DNA of 64,000 bases from Lachnospiraceae bacterium (GTDB taxonomy: Bacteria; Bacillota; Clostridia; Lachnospirales; Lachnospiraceae). The stretch spans positions 62,001 through 126,000 of the forward strand of contig SVDZ01000007.1 of NCBI GenBank assembly GCA_015057625.1, read 5' to 3'. Under the pieces are notes generated by a model that saw only the letters and a list, made by a program, of their open reading frames with translations, searched no databases and was not told the origin of the DNA. Positions 8,621 through 16,701 of the stretch are shown in pieces. Every line of letters begins with the position of its first letter. Positions within the stretch are counted from its first letter, which is position 1. The translations under genes were made by a program, and so were the position numbers.

Positions 8621-9739
8621 CTAGTTTGTGATAACCTGCTCTGTATCTTTATCGAAGATGTGAAGCTTAGATAAATCCATAGCCATAGTAACGTTATCTC
8701 CGATTCTAGCCTGTGTACGTGGGTTAACTCTTGCTGTACAGTCATATCCTTCGATATCGAAGTATAAGTAAACTTCAGCACCAAGTAACTCGTATAATCT
8801 GATTGTTGTTGTGAATGAAGATTCCTGTGAGTTCTGGATGAATGCTTCGTCATCGTGAATATCTTCTGGACGAATACCCATAACTACAGTCTTTCCTACG
8901 TATCCACCTTCAACAAGTAACTTAGCCTGGCTTGCTGGTACTTTGATGTACTGTCTACCCTGACCAATGTGAAGAACGATGTCATCTCCATCCTGCTCTA
9001 CTTCTGCATCGATGAAGTTCATCTGTGGAGAACCCATGAATCCGGCTACGAATAAGTTAACTGGCTTGTCGTATAAGTTCTTTGGTGAATCTACCTGCTG
9101 TACAATACCATCTTTCATAACTACGATTCTTGTACCAAGTGTCATAGCCTCTGTCTGGTCATGTGTTACGTAAATGATTGTAGCACCTAATCTCTTATGA
9201 ATCTTAGCGATCTCAACACGCATCTGTACTCTTAACTTAGCATCAAGGTTTGAAAGAGGCTCGTCCATGAGGAATACCTTAGGATCACGAACGATAGCAC
9301 GTCCCATCGCAACTCTCTGTCTCTGACCACCTGATAAAGCCTTTGGTTTTCTGTCAAGTAAGTGCTCAAGGTCAAGGATCTTAGCTGCTTCCTTAACAAG
9401 TCTTTCGATTTCAGCCTTTGGTACTTTTCTTAACTTAAGACCAAATGCCATGTTATCGTATACTGTCATATGTGGATATAACGCGTAGTTCTGGAATACC
9501 ATCGCGATATCTCTATCCTTTGGCTCTACGTCGTTAACTAATTTTTCACCGATGTATAATTCACCAGATGAAATCTCTTCAAGACCGGCTACCATACGAA
9601 GTGTTGTAGATTTACCACAACCAGATGGTCCTACGAAGATGATGAATTCCTTATCCTTGATTTCAAGGTTAAAGTCCTTTACTGCTACGAATCCGTTTGG
9701 ATATACTTTAGTAATATGTCTTAATGATAAACTTGCCAT
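8621..9739 (-). CDS. MsmX/UgpC-type ABC sugar importer ATPase
   Basis: A 372-residue CUT1-family ATPase: Walker A GPSGCGKST near residue 37, signature LSGGQRQRVAMGRAI near 134, Walker B VFLMDEPLSNLDAKLR near 155, and a C-terminal TOBE-like regulatory domain with GIRPEDIHD near 280. No permease or binding protein is near, so this is an orphan ATPase. In Firmicutes such subunits (MsmX, MsmK) energise several oligosaccharide importers encoded elsewhere. The codons are noticeably biased and the AGGAGG site is perfect, as in highly expressed genes. Confidence 0.93.
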   Translation of the reverse strand: MASLSLRHITKVYPNGFVAVKDFNLEIKDKEFIIFVGPSGCGKSTTLRMVAGLEEISSGELYIGEKLVNDVEPKDRDIAMVFQNYALYPHMTVYDNMAFGLKLRKVPKAEIERLVKEAAKILDLEHLLDRKPKALSGGQRQRVAMGRAIVRDPKVFLMDEPLSNLDAKLRVQMRVEIAKIHKRLGATIIYVTHDQTEAMTLGTRIVVMKDGIVQQVDSPKNLYDKPVNLFVAGFMGSPQMNFIDAEVEQDGDDIVLHIGQGRQYIKVPASQAKLLVEGGYVGKTVVMGIRPEDIHDDEAFIQNSQESSFTTTIRLYELLGAEVYLYFDIEGYDCTARVNPRTQARIGDNVTMAMDLSKLHIFDKDTEQVITN

Positions 9740-9983
9740 TTAGCAATACCTCCTAAATTGATTTCATACTTATCTGTACATAAATACCGTACTAATCATA
9801 CAACAGTCATTTTACCGCACTGCCTCTCAAATTTCTATATTGTAAATAGCCAAAAAGGACGTCGTATATTTGTTCAATTTGCATACACTATGCATAATTT
9901 TGACATATTTACCAAAAATCGTAGAGCTAACACCTTGTTTTCTTTGAGAATTGTGCCAATCTGCTGCATAAAAATACTTTTTA

Positions 9984-10181
9984 CTAATTAATTTCTATGT
10001 CGTCAGATTCTACTTCTTTATTTCTGTTCTCATCAATTCCAAGCTTCTCATTTACTTTCTTTTTTGCTTTTTTTAAGTAAAGTCCAACACCTGCTCCTAC
10101 CGCAATTACAATACCTACTACTGCCTGAATTAAATATGTCATTACTGACGGATCAATGTATGCTAATACAAAACTACTCAT
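9984..10181 (-). CDS. Small membrane protein of the phosphonate cluster
   Basis: 65 residues: MSSFVLAYIDPSVMTYLIQ leads into one glycine-rich membrane helix (AVVGIVIAVGAGVGLY), then a lysine-rich stretch and an acidic tail. The AGGAGG site is optimal, and the gene follows the YidC-fusion gene by 22 bp. The AY-x-DP start with the YLIQ segment is reminiscent of short proteins found beside surface-glycan genes. It could be a small partner of the fusion protein; this is inference. It is the last gene of the run. Confidence 0.75.
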   Translation of the reverse strand: MSSFVLAYIDPSVMTYLIQAVVGIVIAVGAGVGLYLKKAKKKVNEKLGIDENRNKEVESDDIEIN

Positions 10182-10203
10182 ACCAATTCCTCCTACTGTG
10201 TAT

Positions 10204-12315
10204 TTATTTTTTCTTTTGTTTTATTTTTCCCTTGACGGTGTCAAGAATATAATTACCGCTGATTTCTGCCGATTTACCTAAGCCAAAGAATTCATTTTCC
10301 TTAAAGTTTCTGATATCGTCATAATACTTTGGAGTATCTTTTATCAGTCTCTCCACCATATTGCCGGCTTCAGAAACCTTGTCAGGATCAAGCGAGGCTC
10401 CTATTGAATCCCTGACTCTTATATCAAAAGGAACCACATCTATCCTGTCATATTCTTCATTCATCACTTTCATCGGTGTGTTGATGTACAATGTCGGTTT
10501 GTATGTTGTAAAGCTGTATTCATACGCAATACTTGACCAATCCGTAATCAGTACATCTGCTGTATATACTGATAAATTTGATGAAAAGTCTTTTTCAAAA
10601 GTAAAGTTGTCTCCATATTTCTTTTGGAATTTCGACTCCACACTTTGCGCTTTTTCTTTAAAGAGTCTCATATACTGAGGATGCGGTCTGACTGTGACTT
10701 TATATCCTTTTTTGAGGATACTTTCAACAAGCTCATCCAGACATAAATCCATTATATTATCTTTCTGCCATGACGGAGCTATGAGAATATGTTTATTCTC
10801 ATTTTCCTTCTTTTCCATGGCATCGTAGTCTCTTTTCATATTATCAAGGAGGCAATATCCGGTCTCCACAAGTTTCTTTTCCGGAAGTCCATACAACTTT
10901 TCAATTGCACGCTGCTCTTCAACAACATGCTTTCCGGTACAGAATATCGTATCAAAGTGATCTAACGCATGTGTTCTCAATGTAAGATTATCACTGTTCA
11001 TTGCGTGGTTTACAAATATGTACTCTATACTCTTATCTATGTAACTTCTCTTAAGATGATAATTTTCCAAATCAGGTGTGGATGTCAAAAACACATCACA
11101 CTCCAATTTCATCATAAGCGTAATAAGCTTTTTCTCGCTTATATAATATGCTCTGATCTGACTGTTTTCTTCAGCCTTTGCAAAAATATTATCATTGGGA
11201 TCACTTGTAATATAATGAACCGTCATATTTGAATGTTCCAATATGTACTCGATAATATCCTTGAAATATTTATAATAACCGTTCCCCTCTGCGTAAACCA
11301 CAAGATGTTTATTTACAACAGAGAAAAATCTCTTATAATCTGCTTTTTCTTTTTTTCGATAAGGATCTTTTTCAAAAATTTTTTTCTTGGATCCGATTTT
11401 TGACAGTTCCTCTAACTCCTTTTTACTCTCTTCAAGTTCCTTATAGTCAATATGTTTCTTTGGATCAATAATCATATTCAACACTACTTGCTGAACTATG
11501 GTAAATAAATTACTCCAAATCCAGTAAAATCCTACTCCGATTGGAACGTAGAAACCTAAAAAGAGTGAGATGGCAACGGACATAATCATTGTTCCGTATT
11601 TATTGAGAGATCCCTGTTCTGCCTGTAACGGATTAATGAGGTTCTGGGCAATGCAAAGAAGCCACGCCGCCAATGCTGCAAGTATAGGGATAACTACTGT
11701 CACACCCCAATCCTTTATTGGAACGCGCCCCAAACTTACTCCGAACAATTCCATTTTAGACTTCTTGATATCTTTTATAAGCTTGTCAATTTCAGCTTCC
11801 GGATAATTCTCTGATACAGTGCTTAGCATTGATGTGTCATCAGAGTTTTTTATGCAATCAACCACCTGCATCTGAACTGATGCTTCACTGATATCAAGTC
11901 CATTTGCACCAGACACAACTTTCACAATATCAGTGCTAACCTGATTATCAACTCTGTAAATGTAAGTCAAAGGATTGTAAATAATCTGAACCAGCCCCAT
12001 AAGTAAAACCAGCTGAACCAGAATTGGAATAGTGCTCAGGAAAGGATTGTACTTTTCTCTTTCGTACACTTCAGAAGTTTTTTCGGCTATCGCGTCCGAA
12101 TCTCCGAAATATTTTACTTTTATCCTGTTAATTTCCGGCGTGATTTTAACTATTTTTACGCTGTTAATCTGCAACAATATTGAAATTGGCAATAATATAA
12201 TCTTTGTAAGCAGTGTAAACAAAATAATAGCAACTGCATACTGTGGAATAATCTTGTAACACAAGTACATCAATAATCCAAGCGGAATATTGATCATTTT
12301 CTGTAAAGCTTTCAT
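10204..12315 (-). CDS. YidC/Oxa1-like membrane domain fused to CDP-glycerol transferase-like domain
   Basis: 703 residues in two parts. Residues 1-285 resemble YidC/Oxa1 insertases: first helix with LLTKIILLPIS (Lys in place of the usual hydrophilic-groove Arg), paired helices, and a last helix VGFYWIWSNLFTIVQQVVL, the typical YidC ending. A charged linker (290-330) leads to residues 335-690, which resemble CDP-glycerol glycerophosphotransferases (TagF/TagB): KVTVRPHPQYM with the conserved His, and VLITDWSSIAYEYSF. It is not the housekeeping YidC, since it lies in a phosphonate cluster with no rnpA/rpmH. It may anchor a transferase that moves a CMP- or CDP-linked group, possibly CMP-aminoethylphosphonate, to a surface polymer. 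The domain calls are solid; the substrate is inference. Confidence 0.85.
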   Translation of the reverse strand: MKALQKMINIPLGLLMYLCYKIIPQYAVAIILFTLLTKIILLPISILLQINSVKIVKITPEINRIKVKYFGDSDAIAEKTSEVYEREKYNPFLSTIPILVQLVLLMGLVQIIYNPLTYIYRVDNQVSTDIVKVVSGANGLDISEASVQMQVVDCIKNSDDTSMLSTVSENYPEAEIDKLIKDIKKSKMELFGVSLGRVPIKDWGVTVVIPILAALAAWLLCIAQNLINPLQAEQGSLNKYGTMIMSVAISLFLGFYVPIGVGFYWIWSNLFTIVQQVVLNMIIDPKKHIDYKELEESKKELEELSKIGSKKKIFEKDPYRKKEKADYKRFFSVVNKHLVVYAEGNGYYKYFKDIIEYILEHSNMTVHYITSDPNDNIFAKAEENSQIRAYYISEKKLITLMMKLECDVFLTSTPDLENYHLKRSYIDKSIEYIFVNHAMNSDNLTLRTHALDHFDTIFCTGKHVVEEQRAIEKLYGLPEKKLVETGYCLLDNMKRDYDAMEKKENENKHILIAPSWQKDNIMDLCLDELVESILKKGYKVTVRPHPQYMRLFKEKAQSVESKFQKKYGDNFTFEKDFSSNLSVYTADVLITDWSSIAYEYSFTTYKPTLYINTPMKVMNEEYDRIDVVPFDIRVRDSIGASLDPDKVSEAGNMVERLIKDTPKYYDDIRNFKENEFFGLGKSAEISGNYILDTVKGKIKQKKK

Positions 12316-12349
12316 TTAGACTCTCCGCTATCTCTTAAGTATGGTTTGG

Positions 12350-13474
12350 TCAGTTCAGTTTTTTCAAATAATTCATAAACATTTCCTTATTTTCAAGTGC
12401 TGTTGTTGTAGGTCTTCCCAAATCTTCTCTTGCACCTATACCACATTTTACTTCAATCATCGTAAGCACTTTGGATTCTTTGGCAACAGTCAGGGCCTCG
12501 TCTAATTGCTCGTATGAAGACGCGCTTAAAACCTCCTCATAACCGCAGCCCTTTGCAATGGACACAATGTCTATATTTCCTGTGACTGTAGGCATTCCTC
12601 CAACTGTCTCGTGGGCACTGTTGTTTATTACAACATGAACTATGTTATTTTGTTTTGAACTACCAAGCACTGCAAGACTTCCCATGTGCATTAGCATCGC
12701 ACCATCGCCATCAATAATCCACACTTTACTTTGCGGCTTTTGAATGGCAACTCCCAGTGCAATGGATGACGCATGTCCCATTGAGCCAACAGTAAGAAAA
12801 TCATACTGATGTGACTGGCCGTTTTGCTCGCGGATTTCAAACAACTCTCTGCTTGCTTTTCCGGTTGTGGAAATTATAGGCTCCTCACCTGTAGCCTCTG
12901 CAATATGCTTTATTATCTCCTCTCGAATAAGTGTGTTGTCATTTTTATACAACACTTTTTCTTCATAGGCGAGGGCGCCTTTCTTTATTACAAACGCCAC
13001 GCTCTTTCCCTTGCCAAGGGCTTTTTTAAATCCTTCCATCGCCTGAAGCATCTCATCTTCTTTTGTTGTTTTATCCACAACAAAAGATTCCACATCCATA
13101 TCATCAAGTAGTTTAACTGTAACTTCTCCCTGATAAATATGCTGTGGTTCATCATGAACTCCCGGTTCACCTCGCCAGCCAATAACAAAAATAACCGGTA
13201 TTGCATATACCTTGTCATTTAAAAGCGAGGCAACAGGATTAATAATATTTCCCTCTCCGCTGTTTTGCATGTATACAACAGGAATTCTGCCTGTTGCCAG
13301 GTGATATCCTGCTGCAAGCGCCGTTGCGTTTCCCTCATTTGCCGGAATGATATGATGCTTCTTATCAATACCATACGTTTTCATCAGATAGTTGCATAAA
13401 GGCTTTAACTGACTGTCCGGCACTCCAACGTAATAATCCGAACCAATTATTTCAACAAATTTTTCTACTTTCAT
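12350..13474 (-). CDS. aepY: Phosphonopyruvate decarboxylase
   Basis: A 374-residue thiamin-diphosphate enzyme that converts phosphonopyruvate to phosphonoacetaldehyde, the step that pulls the unfavourable PEP mutase reaction forward. The N-terminal half starts KFVEIIGSDYYVGVPDSQLKPL and contains HHIIPANEGNATALAAGYHLATG (catalytic Glu region). The C-terminal half has the ThDP motif IDGDGAMLMHMGSLA with Asn further on. It is 18 bp downstream of the nucleotidyltransferase gene and sits beside PEP mutase, which fixes the specificity over other decarboxylases. Confidence 0.93.
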   Translation of the reverse strand: MKVEKFVEIIGSDYYVGVPDSQLKPLCNYLMKTYGIDKKHHIIPANEGNATALAAGYHLATGRIPVVYMQNSGEGNIINPVASLLNDKVYAIPVIFVIGWRGEPGVHDEPQHIYQGEVTVKLLDDMDVESFVVDKTTKEDEMLQAMEGFKKALGKGKSVAFVIKKGALAYEEKVLYKNDNTLIREEIIKHIAEATGEEPIISTTGKASRELFEIREQNGQSHQYDFLTVGSMGHASSIALGVAIQKPQSKVWIIDGDGAMLMHMGSLAVLGSSKQNNIVHVVINNSAHETVGGMPTVTGNIDIVSIAKGCGYEEVLSASSYEQLDEALTVAKESKVLTMIEVKCGIGAREDLGRPTTTALENKEMFMNYLKKLN

Positions 13475-13492
13475 ATTAGTTCCCTATTTGGT

Positions 13493-14191
13493 TTATTCCC
13501 TGTATATTTCATCTACCTGACACAATTCTTCAACTGTATCAATTTCCGTTATGTCACTCTCATCAATCGGATGTACCCTGAGCTTTAACTCATCCAGATG
13601 TCTGTCCACAACATCATCCCAGAACATTTCTTCATAGCCTCCCTGAGAATATGTTTCTTCCACGCATCTTTTCAATGTCTTTGCATCCTCCGATTTCAAA
13701 TAGGCTATTCCCACCATATTGTAGCAGTCGGTTCCACATTTACCTACTCTGCAGATATAGTTTTCGTCATCAAGTTCAAACACCCAGTCTCCTGAGTATC
13801 CCTGAACCATTTTCCCAAAATATCCCGACTCTTTGGGATTCTTTGACAAAATATCCGCATTGGTGAGATACAAATCTGCCTCACAGATGAAGCAGTCGCC
13901 CTGCTCAAGTATTTCTTTTGCATGATAAATTGACGAAATATTATTTATCCTATTGTAATCTTTATTTTGTATAAGCTCCACCTTTTCATATTTTTCCTTC
14001 AAATATGAAAACTGTTCTCCCAAATAACCCACAACGACATATATCTTGTCCACTTTAGCAGCAATTAGTCCGTCAATTACGGTCTCAATCATCGGTCTGC
14101 CATGTACTCTAATCAGAGGCTTTGGGACCTTTTCTGTAAGTGGCCTCATTCTGCTTCCAAGCCCTGAGGCCATCAATATTGCATTTATCAT
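13493..14191 (-). CDS. NTP-transferase, probable aminoethylphosphonate cytidylyltransferase
   Basis: A 232-residue sugar-phosphate/choline-phosphate nucleotidyltransferase-like enzyme. The nucleotide-binding loop is at the start (LMASGLGSRMRPLTEKVPKPLI), followed by metal-binding CEADLYLTN near residue 124. Relatives beside PEP mutase genes (PntC type) make CMP-2-aminoethylphosphonate, and the gene order here (aepX, this gene, aepY) fits that. LicC-like CTP:phosphocholine transferases are the alternative. The product would be the activated donor for the downstream transferase. Confidence 0.82.
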   Translation of the reverse strand: MINAILMASGLGSRMRPLTEKVPKPLIRVHGRPMIETVIDGLIAAKVDKIYVVVGYLGEQFSYLKEKYEKVELIQNKDYNRINNISSIYHAKEILEQGDCFICEADLYLTNADILSKNPKESGYFGKMVQGYSGDWVFELDDENYICRVGKCGTDCYNMVGIAYLKSEDAKTLKRCVEETYSQGGYEEMFWDDVVDRHLDELKLRVHPIDESDITEIDTVEELCQVDEIYRE

Positions 14192-14219
14192 TTACTTTCT
14201 CACACTCTCTCCGCTTATT

Positions 14220-15515
14220 CTATAATTCTTCAATTAGTGAGATTATATTTTTAATCGGCATCAGTTTGTCATCAACTTCTTTGGCTCTGTGATATTTCAG
14301 AATCTCTTTTGCTGTATTTTCCATTGCAGGAAATGCACTTCTTGTAAGCTGATTAGCGTAAATTACTATATTTACACCATGCTCTGCCAATTCACTCTCT
14401 GTAATAGTATTGAAAGATGTAGGGACAACTACGATTGGTGTTGTAGCATCCGCCTCTCTGAACTTATCGCAAAACTCCAATATTTCTGCAGGATCTTTCT
14501 TTCTGCTGTGAATCATAATTCCATCAGCGCCCGCTTTTACATAGGCGAAAGCTCTCTCTAACGCATCGTCCATTCCCTGCTCCAATATCAGACTCTCGAT
14601 TCTGGCAATAATCATAAATTCATTGGTGAGCTGAATCTTTTTTGCCTCACTGATTTTGTGGCAGAAATGTTCAATTGTATCCTGTGTCTGTTTTACTTCA
14701 GTACCAAACAATGAATTCTTTTTAAGTCCGATTTTGTCTTCCACAATTACCGCAGACACTCCCATTCGCTCAAGAGTTCTTACTGTGTAAACAAAATGCT
14801 CTGTCTTTCCGCCTGTATCTCCATCGAAGATAATAGGTTTTGTTGTAACTTCCATTACTTCATCGATAGTCTTTAATCTTGAAGTCATGTCAACCACTTC
14901 GATATCAGGCTTTCCTTTTGCAGTGGAATCACAAAGAGAACTAATCCACATTGCATCAAACTGATCAATCTCTCCATCGTGTTCCACAACAGTTTTTTCA
15001 GCAATAAGCCCCGTCAAACCACTGTGTACCTCTATAGCCTTTACCAGATGACGAAGACCGATTAACTGTTTAAGTCTCCTTCTTCTGTACTCAGGCATTG
15101 ACATCTTCTCTTTTATTCTGAGGTCAATTCTTCTTACTTCTTCGTTGTATGTATATGGAACATCTATTACTTCTCCCCCATATTCTGCAAGAAGTGATTC
15201 AACATTATCTCTTATGGCTTTCATCGGTCCCTCGAGCCAGTTATCACCATGCACAACATAGTCAGGGCGAAGTTCTTTGATAATTTTGTCATACATAACT
15301 TCTTCCTGAACAACTACACGGCTAACTCCTTCAATACCTCTGATAAGTTCCATTCTCTCTTCAAATGAAATAGACGGAAAGCGATTGTATTTTACCATCG
15401 CCTCATCACTAAGTACACCCACAATTACTTCACCATATTTTTTTGATTCCTTTATTATGTTCAAATGCCCCTCATGAACATAATCAGTAGTAAAACATGT
15501 ATATACTTTTTTCAT
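14220..15515 (-). CDS. aepX: PEP mutase with N-terminal cytidylyltransferase-like domain
   Basis: 431 residues. Residues 1-130 form a TagD/GCT-like nucleotidyltransferase fold (TTDYVHEGHLNIIKESKKYG with HxGH at 14-17). Residues 150-431 are phosphoenolpyruvate mutase, with the diagnostic EDKIGLKKNS at 259-268 and DGDTGG at 231-236. The mutase rearranges PEP to phosphonopyruvate, creating the C-P bond. The start follows GAAAGGACAACAC; six upstream codons are excluded. With two cytidylyltransferase-like proteins in the cluster (this domain and the separate enzyme), one may be degenerate or have another substrate. Confidence 0.94.
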   Translation of the reverse strand: MKKVYTCFTTDYVHEGHLNIIKESKKYGEVIVGVLSDEAMVKYNRFPSISFEERMELIRGIEGVSRVVVQEEVMYDKIIKELRPDYVVHGDNWLEGPMKAIRDNVESLLAEYGGEVIDVPYTYNEEVRRIDLRIKEKMSMPEYRRRRLKQLIGLRHLVKAIEVHSGLTGLIAEKTVVEHDGEIDQFDAMWISSLCDSTAKGKPDIEVVDMTSRLKTIDEVMEVTTKPIIFDGDTGGKTEHFVYTVRTLERMGVSAVIVEDKIGLKKNSLFGTEVKQTQDTIEHFCHKISEAKKIQLTNEFMIIARIESLILEQGMDDALERAFAYVKAGADGIMIHSRKKDPAEILEFCDKFREADATTPIVVVPTSFNTITESELAEHGVNIVIYANQLTRSAFPAMENTAKEILKYHRAKEVDDKLMPIKNIISLIEEL

Positions 15516-15575
15516 GTGTTGTCCTTTCTCCATTCAATTACAAGTAAATCCCCATACTTAGTTCACTATTTATAT

Positions 15576-16700
15576 CTACTTATATGTAACCGGTATACTA
15601 ACTCCGAATTCACACAATGCATCTTTAAACACAGAGTAGAAATCTTTTATGTCGTCCTCATCTATGGCGCCCAGCGCACATAATCTAAAAGTGTTTGTGC
15701 TAGTTATCTTTCCCGGATAAATGGTAAATCCACGTTCATAACAGTAATCATGAATTTTATCAAAAACCCAATTCTCATCATCAGGATATTGGAGTGCTTC
15801 AACCAATCCTGCCTGCCACTCTTCTTTAATCACTTCCCTGAATCCAAGCTCCAATGCGCCTTCTCTGATTGCTTTATATACTCTTGTGTGTCTTGCCCAT
15901 TTATTTTCTTCGCCTTCATCGAAGTATTCCTTCAGTGCCTGAACTGTCGCATAAACAGTTTGTACCGGAGGTGTAAAATGCATTTCTCCTGTCTTTTCAA
16001 AGAACTCATACTGAAGGTATAAATTACAGTAATAAGATCTCTTTGGATAATCTTTTGACAACTCAATAATCTCTTTATTCCCAATGATAAAGGAAAGTCC
16101 CGTCATTGCCATCAATCCTTTTTGAGCACTTGCCATGCAAAAATCTATATTGTCCTTTTCAATATCTATAGGTCTCATTGCAAGTGTCGATGTTGTATCT
16201 ACTGTAAAAACTGCTCCGTACTTATGAACTAATGCACCGATTTCTCTTATAGGATTAAGAAGACCGGTTCCCGTCTCATTGTGAGTAGTATGCACCAAAG
16301 CAATATCCGAATTTTCTTTCAAAGTCTTCTCCACAAGTTCCAAATCCGGTCTTTCATCTTCCTTAAATTTCAAATCAATATAATCAAGTCCGTAATATTG
16401 GCACACTTCTACAGCTCTTGAACTGTACGCGCCATTATTTATTACCAATATTTTTTTCTTGGCAGGCAACAATGAATTGATGCAGACATCAATGTTAATA
16501 GTTCCTGAACCGCAAAACAATACTGCTGTGTATTTGCTCTCGTCAGCATGCACTACTTTAAGCAAATCTTTTCTCATTTGTTTCATTATGTCCCTGAATT
16601 CTTTTTCTCTGGGACAAATATCAGGAACAACCTGTGCCATCTTCACAGAATCCGTTGTGGTTGACGGCCCGGGATTTAATAAAACATTTCTTTTTATCAT
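15576..16700 (-). CDS. phnW: 2-aminoethylphosphonate aminotransferase
   Basis: A 374-residue class-V PLP aminotransferase with the typical start MIKRNVLLNPGPSTTTDSVK. The PLP lysine is in CMASAQKGLMAMTG (Lys 194) and the ring-binding Asp is in FTVDTTST (Asp 168). In this setting it runs in the biosynthetic direction, phosphonoacetaldehyde to 2-aminoethylphosphonate. The chosen ATG lies one base past the stop of the upstream gene, so the two are probably translationally coupled. No phosphonatase (PhnX) is present, which argues against a degradative role. Confidence 0.93.
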   Translation of the reverse strand: MIKRNVLLNPGPSTTTDSVKMAQVVPDICPREKEFRDIMKQMRKDLLKVVHADESKYTAVLFCGSGTINIDVCINSLLPAKKKILVINNGAYSSRAVEVCQYYGLDYIDLKFKEDERPDLELVEKTLKENSDIALVHTTHNETGTGLLNPIREIGALVHKYGAVFTVDTTSTLAMRPIDIEKDNIDFCMASAQKGLMAMTGLSFIIGNKEIIELSKDYPKRSYYCNLYLQYEFFEKTGEMHFTPPVQTVYATVQALKEYFDEGEENKWARHTRVYKAIREGALELGFREVIKEEWQAGLVEALQYPDDENWVFDKIHDYCYERGFTIYPGKITSTNTFRLCALGAIDEDDIKDFYSVFKDALCEFGVSIPVTYK

Positions 16701-16701
16701 A

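Noticed and set aside
10204..12315. Housekeeping YidC insertase
   Set aside because: It is fused to a transferase and embedded in phosphonate genes, with no rnpA/rpmH neighbours.
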